From: Actinomycetes bacterium
GTDB lineage: Bacteria; Actinomycetota; Acidimicrobiia; Acidimicrobiales; RAAP-2
DNA: 64,000 nucleotides
Reading direction: 5' to 3'
NCBI GenBank assembly: GCA_021823525.1
Contig: JAKANY010000001.1
Location: forward strand, 62,001-126,000
This document shows, in pieces, positions 21,523 through 35,700 of this stretch. Numbering within the stretch: position 1 is the first letter of the stretch; each line of letters opens with the position of its first letter. Below the pieces are notes generated by a model, which was not told where the DNA came from, searched no databases, and saw only the letters and a list, made by a program, of their open reading frames with translations. The position numbers and the translations under genes are program-made.

Positions 21523-22187
21523 TCCTGGCCATCGAGACCGCGACGACCGCCTGCGCGATCGGCCTGGCCGACGGGGACCGCGTCGTCGAGGCGCTGCTCG
21601 CCGAGGACCGGCGCCACGTCGAGGTGCTCACCCCGGGCATCGGCGCGCTGCTCGCGCGCGCGGGCGCCGACGCGTCCGCGCTCACGCGCATCGTCGTCGA
21701 TCGTGGCCCGGGTCTCTACACTGGGCTGCGCGTGGGCGTGGCCACGGCGATCGCTCTGGCCGACGCGACCGGCGCCGAGCTGGTCGCGGTCACCTCGCTC
21801 GAGGTCTACGCGGCCGCGGCCGCCGCGCGCGGCGTGTGCGGGGCTCTCGTCGCGGTCGTCGACGGGCGGCGCGGCGAGGTCTTCGCCCAGCGCTTCGCCC
21901 TCGACGACGAGGTCGTGGCGCTCGACGCGCCCCGGGTGCTGCGCCCCCGGGACCTGGCGATCGCCTGGGCGACCGACGGGACGCCGGTGACCTTCGTGGG
22001 CGACGGGGTGGTGCGCTACGCGAGCGACCTGGGCGCGGTGCCCAACGCCACGGGCCTCGCGCTCGCCTGGCCCCCGCCCGCGAGCGCGCTGGCCCGGGCG
22101 GCGGGGCGCGCGAGCGGGCCGGTCCACCCGCTCTACCTGCGCGAGGCCGACGCCGTGGCCAACTTCACCACGCGGGACCGGCCGTGA
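21519..22187 (+). CDS. tsaB: tRNA t6A biosynthesis protein TsaB
   Basis: ILAIETATTACAIGLADGDRV...VVDRGPGLYTGLRVGVATAIALA; GTG at 21519 overlaps tsaE stop. Confidence 0.93.
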   Translation: MILAIETATTACAIGLADGDRVVEALLAEDRRHVEVLTPGIGALLARAGADASALTRIVVDRGPGLYTGLRVGVATAIALADATGAELVAVTSLEVYAAAAAARGVCGALVAVVDGRRGEVFAQRFALDDEVVALDAPRVLRPRDLAIAWATDGTPVTFVGDGVVRYASDLGAVPNATGLALAWPPPASALARAAGRASGPVHPLYLREADAVANFTTRDRP

Positions 22188-22663
22188 CCTGGCGGATTCG
22201 CGTCGCCGAGCGCCGCGACGTGCCCGGGATCCTCGAGATCGAGGAGGCCCAGTTCCCCGAGCCCTGGAGCCGGGGGATGCTGCTCGACGAGATGGCCAAC
22301 GTCGCCACCCGCCGCTACACCGTGGCCGAGGAGGACGGGATCATCCTGGGGTACTGCGGGGTGATGTTCGTGCTCTCCGAGTTGCACGTCAACACGCTGG
22401 GGACGCGCCCGGGCCACGAGGGGCGCGGCGTGGCGACGGCCCTGCTCCAAGACGCCCTCGCCGACGCGGCCACCCGCCAGGTGGCGACCGCGCTGCTCGA
22501 GGTCGCGGTCTCCAATCAGCGCGCCCAGCGCCTCTACCAGCGCTTCGGCTTCGCGCCGGTCAGCGTGCGCAAGCGCTACTACCAGAAGACCGGGGAGGAC
22601 GCCCTGGTGATGTTCGCCCACCTGACGGGGGCGCCCGCGGGCGGTCCTACGCTGGCCCCGTGA
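22184..22663 (+). CDS. rimI: Ribosomal protein S18-alanine N-acetyltransferase (GNAT)
   Basis: RDVPGILEIEEAQFPEPWSRGMLLDEM; LHVNTLGTRPGHEGRGVATALL; LEVAVSNQRAQRLYQRFGFAPVSVRKRYYQ. Confidence 0.93.
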   Translation: MTWRIRVAERRDVPGILEIEEAQFPEPWSRGMLLDEMANVATRRYTVAEEDGIILGYCGVMFVLSELHVNTLGTRPGHEGRGVATALLQDALADAATRQVATALLEVAVSNQRAQRLYQRFGFAPVSVRKRYYQKTGEDALVMFAHLTGAPAGGPTLAP

Positions 22664-23655
22664 GGGTGCTGGGCATCGAGACGAGCTGTGACGAGACGGG
22701 CGCGGCCGTCGTCGCGACCGGCTGGCGCCTCGAGAGCTCGGTCGTGGAGTCCTCGATGGATCAGCACCGCGACTTCGGCGGCGTCGTGCCCGAGCTCGCC
22801 GGGCGGGCCCACGTGGCCACCATCGGGCCCACCGTGCGCGCGGCCCTGGCCGGCGCGGGACTCGACGCGCGCCACCCGGGCCTCGACGCGGTGGCCGTGA
22901 CGACCGGGCCGGGGCTCGTGGGCTCGCTGCTCGTGGGCCTGGCGGCCGCCAAGGCCTACGCACTGGCCTGGGGGGTGCCCCTGGTCGCGGTCAACCATCT
23001 CGAGGGCCACCTCTACGCGCCCCTGCTCGAGACGCCCGACCTCGCCTGGCCGGTGCTGACCCTGCTGGTGTCGGGGGGCCACACCCAGCTGGTCCTGGTC
23101 GAGGGGCCCGGACGATTCCGGGTGCTCGGCGAGACGATCGACGACGCCGCCGGCGAGGCCTACGACAAGGTCGCCCGGTGGCTGGGCCTGGGCTACCCCG
23201 GTGGTCCGCCCATCGACGCCCTGGCGGCCGGTGGCGACCCGCACGCCCTGGCCCTGCCGGTCTCGATGACCGGCGAGGGGCTCGACTTCTCCTTCTCGGG
23301 GCTCAAGTCGGCCGTGGTGCGCGCCGGCGAGCGGCACCCGGTCGCGGCCGCCGACGTCGCGGCCGCCTTCCAGGGCGCCGTCGTCGAGCAGCTGACCCGC
23401 AAGCTGCGCCAGGCGCTCGGCCGGGTCGAGGTCGCGGGCGTGGCCCTGGCCGGAGGGGTCGCGGCCAACCGGGCCCTGCGCGCGGCCACGGCGGCCCTGG
23501 CCGCGGAGTTTGGTGTCGCGGCCCACCTGCCCAGCCCCGCCTACTGCACCGACAACGGCGCGATGATCGCCGCGGCGGGCCTGGTGCACCTGGGGGCCGG
23601 GGACCTCGCCGACCCGGCCTGCGGGGCCGACCCGAACTGGGCGCTCGGGGCGTGA
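22660..23655 (+). CDS. tsaD: tRNA t6A threonylcarbamoyltransferase TsaD
   Basis: VLGIETSCDETGAAVV; NHLEGHLYAPLLE; LVSGGHTQLVLVEG; LAGGVAANRALR; YCTDNGAMIAAAG. Confidence 0.97.
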   Translation: MRVLGIETSCDETGAAVVATGWRLESSVVESSMDQHRDFGGVVPELAGRAHVATIGPTVRAALAGAGLDARHPGLDAVAVTTGPGLVGSLLVGLAAAKAYALAWGVPLVAVNHLEGHLYAPLLETPDLAWPVLTLLVSGGHTQLVLVEGPGRFRVLGETIDDAAGEAYDKVARWLGLGYPGGPPIDALAAGGDPHALALPVSMTGEGLDFSFSGLKSAVVRAGERHPVAAADVAAAFQGAVVEQLTRKLRQALGRVEVAGVALAGGVAANRALRAATAALAAEFGVAAHLPSPAYCTDNGAMIAAAGLVHLGAGDLADPACGADPNWALGA

Positions 23656-24260
23656 TGGCGACCTGGGAGCCCCTGGATCTCGCCGCGTGCGACCCGGACC
23701 CGATGGTCCAGTTCGCCCGGTGGTTCGATGACGGGCGCGTCATGGCCGATCGCGAGGCGATCGCCCTGGTGACCGCGACCCCCGACGGGCGCCCGAGCGC
23801 GCGCATGGTGCTGCTGCGGCACCTCGACGCGGAGGGATTCGGCTGGTACACGAACTACGAGAGCCGCAAGGGAGCGGAGCTCGCGGCCAACCCGGTCGCC
23901 GCCCTCCTGTGGTACTGCGAGCCGCTCGGCCGCCAGGTGCGCGCCGAGGGGCCTGTCACGCGCCGGAGCGCGGCCACGTCGGACGCCTACTTCGCGCAGC
24001 GCCCCCGCGGCCACCAGATCGGGGCCTGGGCCAGCCACCAGAGCGCCCCCCAGGTGTCGCGCGCGGACCTCGAGGCGCGCGTCGCCGCCCTCGAGGAGCG
24101 CTACGCCGGCCGGGACGTCCCGCGCCCGCCGCACTGGGGCGGCTACCGGCTCACCCCCACGCGCGTCGAGTTCTTCCAGCAGCGCCCCGACCGCCTCCAC
24201 GACCGCGTGCTCTATGAGCGCGACGGGGCGCGCTGGCGGCTCGCGCGCCTCGACCCCTAA
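23655..24260 (+). CDS. pdxH: Pyridoxamine 5'-phosphate oxidase
   Basis: DPMVQFARWFDDG, RPSARMVLLRHLDAEGFGWYTNYESRKGAELAANPVAALLWYCEPLGRQVRAEG, RPPHWGGYRLTPTRVEFFQ. Confidence 0.94.
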   Translation: MATWEPLDLAACDPDPMVQFARWFDDGRVMADREAIALVTATPDGRPSARMVLLRHLDAEGFGWYTNYESRKGAELAANPVAALLWYCEPLGRQVRAEGPVTRRSAATSDAYFAQRPRGHQIGAWASHQSAPQVSRADLEARVAALEERYAGRDVPRPPHWGGYRLTPTRVEFFQQRPDRLHDRVLYERDGARWRLARLDP

Positions 24261-25474
24261 GCGGGCGGCGCGTCGCGGCGCGCCGCCCGCAGCGCGGCGG
24301 CCCCGAAGACCAGCGCGGCCGCCGTCGAGGCCACGCCGCCCAGCGTGTAGACGGTGCGCGGGGCGATCACCGAGAGCACGGCGCCTCCCGCCACCGTCGC
24401 CGCGATGTCGGCCGTGGTGGTGATGGCGCTCAGCGCCGCGAAGACCCGCCCGTGCAGGGCGGGGTCGGTGCGCTGGGTGAACAGCGCGACGGCGATCACG
24501 TTGGCGACGCCCACCGCCACCCCGGCCACCACCATCGGCGGGTACACCTCGTCGACGCGCGTGGACAGGCCCACCGCGGCGACCGCGACGCCCACCACGA
24601 CGACCGAGCCGCACAGCCACGCGACGCGGGCGCGCACGCTGGCCCCCAGGCGCGCCGCGAGCAGCGACCCCACGACCAGGCCCGCGCCAAAGGACGCGCC
24701 GAGCGCCCCGTAGGCGAGGGCCGAGCCGTGGAGGGTCTGGGTGACGAAGAAGACCTCGGCGACGTTCGCCATGCCGAGCGTCGCGAGGAACGCGAAGATG
24801 TCCACGGCCAGCGCGCGCAGCAGCGCGTCGTGGGCGACCAGGGCCAGCCCGGCGAAGGGGGAGGGGTGCTCGCCCCGGTCGTGGTGCACCGGGCGCCGGT
24901 CGTGGGCGAGAAGCGTGGTGCCCGCTCCCGCCAGCGCGAAGCTCAGCGCGTCCAGGGCGAGGGGCCAGTGCTGGCCGACCAGGCTCACGAGGAGGCCCCC
25001 GAGCATCGGGCCGATCACCATGGCGAGGCCCCGCACCGCCTGGAGGGGCGCTTGGGCGCGCTGGACCCGCTCGGGTCCCGCGATCGCGGCCACCAGGGCC
25101 GTGAAGCCGGGGACCGAGACCGCGACCAGGCAGTTCAGGGCGAAGAGCAGCCCGAGGGCCGCGCCCACCCCGGTCCACCGGGCCAGCCCAGCGCAGACCA
25201 GCGCCTCGGCGAGCCCCAGGGAGACGAGCAGGGGCTTGGCGCGTACGCGGTCGACCAGGTGGCCCGCGAGGGGGGCGAGCAGCACGAAGGGCAGGGAGCC
25301 CGCGATCGCCAGGCCCGCGACGGCCCACGCGTGGCCGAGCGGCGCGACGCGCAAGAAGAGCGCCACCAGGGCGATACCGTCGCCGACGTACGAGACGCCC
25401 TGGAGAACGACGAGTAGCGCGATGTCGCGGCGCTGGGTCGCGTCAAACACGTCTGACGTCCCCTGCAGCGACAC
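24257..25474 (-). CDS. MFS transporter
   Basis: Multi-TM; LAPLAGHLVDRVRAKPLLVSLGLAEALVCAGLARW motif A-like loop. Confidence 0.85.
   Translation of the reverse strand: MSLQGTSDVFDATQRRDIALLVVLQGVSYVGDGIALVALFLRVAPLGHAWAVAGLAIAGSLPFVLLAPLAGHLVDRVRAKPLLVSLGLAEALVCAGLARWTGVGAALGLLFALNCLVAVSVPGFTALVAAIAGPERVQRAQAPLQAVRGLAMVIGPMLGGLLVSLVGQHWPLALDALSFALAGAGTTLLAHDRRPVHHDRGEHPSPFAGLALVAHDALLRALAVDIFAFLATLGMANVAEVFFVTQTLHGSALAYGALGASFGAGLVVGSLLAARLGASVRARVAWLCGSVVVVGVAVAAVGLSTRVDEVYPPMVVAGVAVGVANVIAVALFTQRTDPALHGRVFAALSAITTTADIAATVAGGAVLSVIAPRTVYTLGGVASTAAALVFGAAALRAARRDAPPA
24261..24290. terminator. Bidirectional hairpin at the convergent pdxH/MFS end
   Basis: Perfect 12-bp inverted repeat GCGGGCGGCGCG-tcgcgg-CGCGCCGCCCGC. 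Confidence 0.6.
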
Positions 25475-25562
25475 GATCTCCCACCCTACGCCGGGCCGAC
25501 GGGCTGCCGACAGGGGTCCCGAGCGAGGAATTACATAGTCACATTTAAGAATTGCGTTCGTC

Positions 25563-25591
25563 TTGACCAGATTCTGTGCGTTCTCTTATGT
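25563..25591 (+). promoter_or_regulatory. Putative promoter of the TasA-like gene
   Basis: TTGACC (25563-25568), N17, TTATGT (25586-25591) in an AT-richer intergenic region. Confidence 0.5.
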
Positions 25592-25705
25592 TCATCGGCG
25601 GGAGCGAGCAGTGCTGCCGCCGTACAACGCGGTCGTCAGGTGGGTGGCAGAGTGCGAGTGACGAGACCGGCGCCTCCATGGATAGTGCAACAAGGAGGAG
25701 AGGTC

Positions 25706-26608
25706 TTGAAGATACACACGTCACGACTCGTCATCGCCGCGGCCGCGCTCGGTCTCGCGTCGCTGACGTTCGTCGGTGTTGGCGGATATGCCGCGTTCAC
25801 CTCGCAGGTGACCGCCAGCGCGCAGGTGACCTCGGGGGAGTTCAACCTCGTGGTGCAGACGGGGACGACGGCCCTTGGCTGCACGGCGGGAGGTCTCCAG
25901 CAGAATGCTCAGCAGTTCGGCAACCCGGGGTGCTTCGAAGGCTCCGCCGTCAACGGCGTGTGGCAGTGGGGCGACGGGTACAACGCTCCCGTGGAGCAAC
26001 TCAACGGGCAGGACAACGGGTTCAGCCTGACGGTGCCCAACATGTCGCCGGGCGTCGCCTACTCGGCGAACTTCAGCGTCGAGGACTTCGGCACGCTGCA
26101 GGGCCTGGTCACCCAGGTGACCTACACCCCACCGACCTTCACGTCGTCGAACGACGGGCTCGCGCAGGGATCCGAAATCTACCTCTACCAGCCGGCCGGC
26201 TCCTACGAGGTGTATCCCAACGGTGGACCCGTGTACGGAACCCAGGACTGCACGGCTGTCGGGGACAGTTCCACGCCCAGCACCACGCTGGGCTCCCAGT
26301 GCTACCAGGGCGCCACGACGACGAAGACCGACCAGTGGACGCACCCGTACCAGAACACCACGTACTGGGAGCTCATCGGCTCGTTCAACGCCACGCAGGC
26401 CGGCGTCGCCAAGGTTCGCGAGGGATTCGTCCAGCCGTGGTACCCCGATGGGCCCAACGGCGGGCAGAAGGCGCCCGGTGACGAGGGCGGCGTGACGCTC
26501 AAGGCGGTTGTCGCGGTCCATGACGCGCTCGCCAATGGCGGCTCCAACGTCAATGAGGAGACGACCTTCGCACCATCATTCGCGGTGCAGGGGACGTCCC
26601 TGCCGTAG
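25706..26608 (+). CDS. TasA/CalY-like secreted protein with SipW-type signal peptide (TTG start)
   Basis: AAGGAGG RBS then TTG; KIHTSRLVIAAAALGLASLTFVGVGGYAAFTSQVTASAQVTSGEFNLVVQ; adjacent to SipW-like peptidase. Confidence 0.75.
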   Translation: MKIHTSRLVIAAAALGLASLTFVGVGGYAAFTSQVTASAQVTSGEFNLVVQTGTTALGCTAGGLQQNAQQFGNPGCFEGSAVNGVWQWGDGYNAPVEQLNGQDNGFSLTVPNMSPGVAYSANFSVEDFGTLQGLVTQVTYTPPTFTSSNDGLAQGSEIYLYQPAGSYEVYPNGGPVYGTQDCTAVGDSSTPSTTLGSQCYQGATTTKTDQWTHPYQNTTYWELIGSFNATQAGVAKVREGFVQPWYPDGPNGGQKAPGDEGGVTLKAVVAVHDALANGGSNVNEETTFAPSFAVQGTSLP

Positions 26609-26618
26609 TCGTCCGCGA

Positions 26619-26668
26619 TCGCCACTCGCCCGGGGATTCGCGGCAGCAGATCCCCGGGCGAGTGGCGA
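26619..26668. repeat. 18-bp perfect inverted repeat between the TasA-like and signal peptidase genes
   Basis: TCGCCACTCGCCCGGGGA (26619-26636), 14-nt loop, TCCCCGGGCGAGTGGCGA (26651-26668). Confidence 0.9.
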
Positions 26669-26684
26669 GCACCCGAGAAGGACC

Positions 26685-29400
<2,716 letters not shown>

Positions 29401-29421
29401 CCGCAGTTCCGAACACGTGGT

Positions 29422-29459
29422 CGCACGGCGCCGGGTCCCGGGAGACCCGGCGCCGTGCG
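29422..29459 (+). terminator. Strong hairpin after groEL
   Basis: CGCACGGCGCCGGGTC-ccggga-GACCCGGCGCCGTGCG, 16-bp stem, no U-tract. Confidence 0.75.
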
Positions 29460-29635
29460 CATGACGAGCCTCGGGATGGTCAGCCGATCGGCAGGCCCGT
29501 GCGGCGTGGGTGCTGGGGGGCGAGGTCGGGTGAGCCCCGGCCCGGGACGCGAGAGGAGTGAGCCACCTCACGTGCGCGGGACGCGACCGGCAGGAAGTCT
29601 CTCGGTGCCCCTCGGGACTCGTCGGTAGAAATCAC

Positions 29636-29664
29636 TTCAATTCCCTGGTGCGGTGCGGTAGTGT
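29636..29664 (+). promoter_or_regulatory. Putative promoter of the giant repeat-protein gene
   Basis: TTCAAT (29636-29641), N17, TAGTGT (29659-29664). Confidence 0.4.
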
Positions 29665-29738
29665 CGGGTCGACGTCCCGCAGCGTCGGGACGGGGTCGTG
29701 CCGTGCCTTACGGGCGGCGTACCGAGCAGGGAGGCGAC

Positions 29739-32700
29739 ATGGGTCTCGGGATCAATGGGCAGTCGAGGCGGACGCGGCACTGGGGCCGGCCGGTCCTTCG
29801 CGCACTGGTCGCCGTCGTGGCGGGTCTCGTCTCGATTGTCGGGCTCGCCCTGCCCGCGGGCGCCACGTCTGTCGCCTCGGTGAGCTTCTGGACGTCGCAG
29901 TATCCCCAGGCGGTCGGCACCGGCTTCAGCGCCTCCAACGACGCGTACGGGAATACGCCGCAGTTCTGGCAGGTGGAGTTCACGACATCAGCGACGGGCG
30001 CACTCAGCGCTTATAACAGCGTCACGGTCACGTATCCCACGGGCTTCGCCGTCCCGGCAACGGGAATTGGCTTCACCCTCTCGGGCGGATTCGCCGGCTG
30101 CTCATCGTTCACCGGCACCGCGTCCGCCACTGGAACGACCATCACTGTCACGCTCCCGTCGGGCTGCACGCTCGCCGCCAGCACCCAAGGGGTGATCCAG
30201 TTCACGACCGGGAGCCTCATCACGAGCCCGCCGGTGACCGACTCGGCGTACACGGCGTCCAACTTCACGGTCGCCACGTCCGCCGACACGACCCCCGTCG
30301 TCGCGTCGTCACTGTCGTCGCTGACTTACTCGGGCTCGAACGTCAACTCGGTCTCGGCTCCCGGGACGTACCTCGCCCACGAGACCCAGCCCTGGACCGT
30401 CGACTTCACGACCTCCACCTCGGCCGCGCTGACGGGCGCCGGCCCCTACGGCGGCGCCCTGGTGGCAGGAGACACCGTCTCGGTCGCCTTCCCCGCCGGA
30501 TTCACGCTGCCGACCGGCCCGACCGCGATCACGCTCAACACGGGTTTCACCTCGTGCAGCGCGAGCGGCACGTCGGCGTCCACCACCGAGACGATCACGC
30601 TGAGCGGCTCGGGCTGCTCGCTGCTCGCGAGCGCTGCGGCGTCCCTCACGATCCCCGGGGTGACGAACCCGATCGTGGGCTCCTACACGATCGGGGTGAC
30701 GACCTCGGAGGATCCCACCACGGTCGCCGGGACGACGACCACGCTCGTCACCGTCTCGCCAGCGGGCACCGCGGTCACCGGCGTCGCCTTCAGCGCCTCC
30801 TCGTACAAGGGCAACGCCACCACCACCTGGACCGCCGACTTCACTCCGACGTCCCCGGGGCTGCTGACAGCGGGCGACACGGTCACCGTCACGATGGCGT
30901 CGCCCTTCACCCTCGCGTCGCCGACGGTGGTCACGTTCGCCCAAGGCTTCACTGGCGGAACGAGCTGCGCCCCCCAGTCGGTGACCCCGGCGGGCACCTC
31001 TCTCACCGTGACGCTCGCGACGGGCTGCTCGCTCTCGGGCGGGGTGCCGGCTGCGCTGTCCTTTGCCGCGACGAACCCGCCCGCGACTGCGACCTACGCT
31101 GGCGCGAACTTCAGCGTCGTGACCTCGGAGGACCCGACGGCGACCTCCCCCACGTCGGTCGACGCCATCGTCGCCTCGGGCAGCGCGGTGACTGGCGTCA
31201 CGTTCGCGGGCGCCACGAACAAGGCCAACGTCACGGAGACCTGGACTGTCGGCTTCACGCCCTCGAGCGCGGGGCGCCTGGTCGCTGGTGACACGGTGAC
31301 GGCCTCGTTCCCGAGCGGCTTCGTGATCAGCGCGTCGCCGACGGTCACCTTCGCCTCCGGGTTCGTCGGCTGCACCAACGTGACCGGTGTGCTCACCGGG
31401 TCGACCGAGGTCACCGCGACGCTCCCGTCGGGCTGCTCGCTCGCCGACTCGCAAGCGGCGACGATTACCTTCTCGGTCACCAATCCTGGGCCCGGAACCT
31501 ACCCGGCGAGCGGATTCACGGTGGCGACCTCGGAGGATCCGGCGGCGGTTGCCGCCTCGTCGTCGGTGACGATCCTGACGTCGGTGACCCAAGTCCAGAA
31601 CGTCACCTTCTCCGCCTCGACGTATCACGGCAACACGCCCGCCACGTGGACGGTCGACTTCACGTCGTCGAGCAGTGGGTCCCTGGCCAGTGGCCAGAGT
31701 GTCACGGTCGTCTTCCCGGTTGGCTTTGGCGTGCAAGCGAGCCCGACCGTGTCCCTGGTATCGGGGTTTACCGGCGCCAGCTGTTCGGGGTACACCACGG
31801 CCAGCGCCTCGGGGACCACGGTGACCCTGACCCTGCCCAACACCTGCACGCTGGCGGCGAGCACGCCGGCGAGCGTCTCGATCGACGTGACGAACCCGCC
31901 AGTCACCGACCCGAACTACGCAGCTTCGAACTTCAGCGTCTCCACCTCGTCGGACGCCGTGCCCGCCAGCCCCTCGTCGGTGCAGGCTCTCTCGGTCTCC
32001 GGTACCGCAGTGTCCAATGTCACTTTCGCCGGTGCGACCAACAAGGGCAACGTGACCGAGACCTGGACGGTCGGGTTCAAGACGTCGGGCGGGGGAGCGC
32101 TGGTCGCCGGTGACACGGTGACGGTGGCCTTCCCGTCGTCCTTTGCGATCAGCCCGAGTCCGGTGGTCGCCCTCACGTCGGGATTCGTGGACTGCGCGGG
32201 ACTGCCCGCCCTCAGCGGCTCGACGCTCACCGTGACCCTGGTCAACAGCGGCGGGACCTGCGCGCTCGCCGACTCGACAGCGGCGACGTTGACGATCACC
32301 TCGGTCACGAACCCGCCCGCTGGCACGTACGCCGCGAGCGGCTTCAGCGTCAACACCTCCGAGGACCCGACGCCGGTGCACCCGAGCAGCGATGTCGTCA
32401 TCGGCCCGTCGGGGACGGCGGTGTCGGCGGTCTCCTTCTCGGCCGTCTCGTACGCCGCCAACACCTCGACGACCTGGACCGTCGGCTTCACGCCCTCGGT
32501 GCCGGGCACGCTGGTCGCCGGCGACTCGGTGACGGCGACGTTCCCGACCACGGGGGGATCGAGCGACTTCGGCATCCCGAACAACCCCGCTGTGACCTTC
32601 GCGTCGACCTTTGCGGGCGGGCCCGCCTGCTCGCCGGCGTCGGGGACGTACACCAGCGGGACGGGAGTCCTCAAGGTCGTGCTGCCGAGCGGCTGCTCGC

Positions 32701-35700
32701 TCGCGGGCGGCTACGCGGCGACCATCACCTTGAGCGCGAAGAACCCGTCAGCGACGACCACCTACAGCGCCAGTCAGTTCTCGGTCTCCACCTCCGAGGA
32801 CCCGACGCCCGTCAGCCCCACCGGCGTGGCCGCGATCGGATCGTCGGGCTCGGCCGTGTCAAGTGTCGAGTTCAAGGTGGGCAACCCGCCCCAGTCGGGC
32901 ACCTATTTCAGCTCGCCTGGCTCGTACGCGACGACCAACGCCGCCTACGGCAACCTCCCGACATCCTGGGCGGTTGCCTTCCAGGCCTCGGGGGGGGGCA
33001 GCCTCGTGCCGGGTGACACGGTCACCGTGACCTTCCCGCTCGGCTTCAGGATGTCCAACCCCTCTGTGACCTTCGCCGGCAACATGTCGGCGTGCGGCAC
33101 GGTCACGGGTTCCGCATCGTCGAACGTGCTGCGCGTGACGATCCCGAACCTGAACACCTGCGGGCTGTCGGGTGGCTCCACGGGAGCCCTGAGCTTCACC
33201 GTGACCGATCCACCCGTGACCACGACCTATTCCGGGAGCGAGTTCTCGGTCTTCACCTCCGAGGACCCGACACCCGTCAGCCCGACCTCGGGGAACTACG
33301 TGGCGAGCCTCACGCACTCGGGCTCGACGCCAACGGCCGGCACCGTGTCGGTCTCGCCAGCGACCGGTGACGTGAGCGCGACGCTCACCATGAGCTTCAC
33401 CCCGTCCTCGGCCACGTCACTGTCCGGTTCCGCGCCCTACAGCGGCGCCCTGACGCCGGGGGACACGATCACCGCGTTCATCCCGGCCGGCTTCGTCGTC
33501 ACGACGCCCACGGCAGCCGTGACCCTCTCGGGCTGCGCAGCACTCACCACGGGCGCCGTCACGGGCAGTGTGGGCTCGGGCTGGCACGTTACGCTGACCG
33601 TGCCGAGCGGCTGCTCGCTGGCCGCGGGCAACCCGGCGACGCTCACCGTCGCGGTGACAACGCCGCCCGCCGGCTCCTACAGCGGCTTCCAGGTGTCCAC
33701 CTCCGAGGACCCGACGCCGGCGACCTCCGCGTCGTCGGTCAGTCTGAGCGCGGCCGGCTCCGCGGTCTCGGGCGTGACCTTCGCGGCCCAGACCTTCGCC
33801 GGCAATCAGACGACCACCTGGACGGTCGGCTTCACTCCCTCCCTCCCGGGCGGCCTGGCGGCCGGTGACACCGTCACGGTCGAGATGCCGAGTGCCTTCT
33901 TCCCGGCGACTCCGACGGGCAAGGTCACCTTCGCCTCCGGCTTTGCCGGCGGCGCGGCGTGCATCCCGACGCTGCCGACCTACGCGAGCGGAGCGGGCGA
34001 GGAGACGATCACCCTGACCCTGCCCGCGGGCTGCTCGCTCGCCGGTGGCCAGCGGGCGACCCTCACCCTGTCGCTGACCAACCCGCCAGAGACCTTCCTG
34101 TACGCACCGTCGCAGTTCGGGGTCAAGACCTCGGCCGACGACGTGGCGCTGGTGATCCCGGGCACCGTGCACGCCCTGGTCCCGTCGGGCTCGGCGGTTC
34201 TGGGCGGTGGGAGCGCCCCAACCTTGGGTGCAGCCTCGACCAAGGCCAACACCTCAACCACGTGGACGGCAACGTTCACGCCGTCGCTCCCGGGCACACC
34301 GGTCGGCTCCTTTGGGGGGGCGCTGGTGGCCGGCGACACCGTGTCGGTGTCTTTCCCGGCAGGCTTCGTCGCGACGGCGACCCCAACCGTCTCGATGGCG
34401 TGCGGCAGCCCCGGGAGCTCGGCGACGGGCTCGGTCGCGACGGGCTGGACCGTGACCGTGACGGTGCCCAGTGGGTGCTCCTACGTCGCGGGAAACGCGG
34501 TCACGCTGCAGGTGGGCATCACCAACCCGCCCGTCACCGACGCCTACACGACGAGCCAGTTCGCCGTGTGGACCTCGGAGGACCCGATGCCCGTCCCGCC
34601 CGTCACCGTGTCGACGATCACGCCCTCGGGAACGGTGGTCACCGGCGTCACCTTCGCGGGTGCGACCAACAAGGCCAACCTGACCGAGACCTGGACGGTC
34701 GGCTTCACGCCCTCGGGTGCGGGAGAGCTGGTGGCCGGTGACACGATCACCGTGACGTTCCCGTCGAGTTTCGGGCTCGTCGCGACCCCGGTCATCGGCC
34801 TCAACGCCAACTTCGGCGGGTCGTGCACCGCGACCGGCTCGACGGTGGGCAGCGCCGTGACGGTGGTCCTCCACGGGACCTGTGACCTCCCGAGCTCGAC
34901 GGTCACGACCCTGACCGTGTCCTCGGTGACGAACCCGCCCGCGGGCACCTACCCGCTGAGTGACTTCTCCGTCGCGACGTCGGAGGACCCGAGTGCTGCT
35001 CATCCCGCATCGGACATCGTCATCGCCCCGACGGGGGGCCAGGTGAGCGCGGTGACCTTCACGGCGGGCACCTACGCGGGCAACACGTCGACGACCTGGA
35101 CCGCGGGATTCACGGCGACCCCCGGAGGGGACCTGTTCCCGGGTGACACGGTCACCGTGACGTTCCCGACAGCGGGGGGCACGAGCGTTTTCTTGATCTC
35201 GCCGACGCCCACGGTCAACTTCACCGCGGGATTCACCGCCGGGTTCCTCGGCTGCAACCCCACGGTGGGAGCCTTCACCGCGGCGACCGGGACCCTGGTC
35301 GTCACGCTGCCGGCCAAGTGCACCTTGGCCGCGGGCGTGTCTGCTGCCATCTCGGTGACTGCGGTGAACCCGCCGGTGACGACCACCTACACGGCGAGTC
35401 AGTTCACCGTGGCGACCAACGAGGACTTCACGCCCAACAGCCCGGCCGTCGTGCACGCCATCGTGCCCTCGGGCACCGTGGTCAATGGGGTGACCTTCAG
35501 TGGCTCAACGCTCAAGGGCAACCAGGCCGCGACCTGGACCGTGCACTTCAACGCCTCGATCGTCGGCACGCCGCCGCCCTACGGCGGAGCGCTGGTGGTC
35601 GGCGACACCGTATCGGTGTCCTTCCCGGCGGGCTTCGTGATGGCGGCGACACCCGCAGTGACCCTCAGTGGCTGCGCGGCCCTGACGGCGGGCAGCGCGG

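Noticed and set aside
30309-32381. 690-aa and other antisense ORFs within the giant repeat gene
   Set aside because: Arise from periodic codon usage of the repeats on the opposite strand; the plus frame has signal peptide, RBS and conserved repeats.
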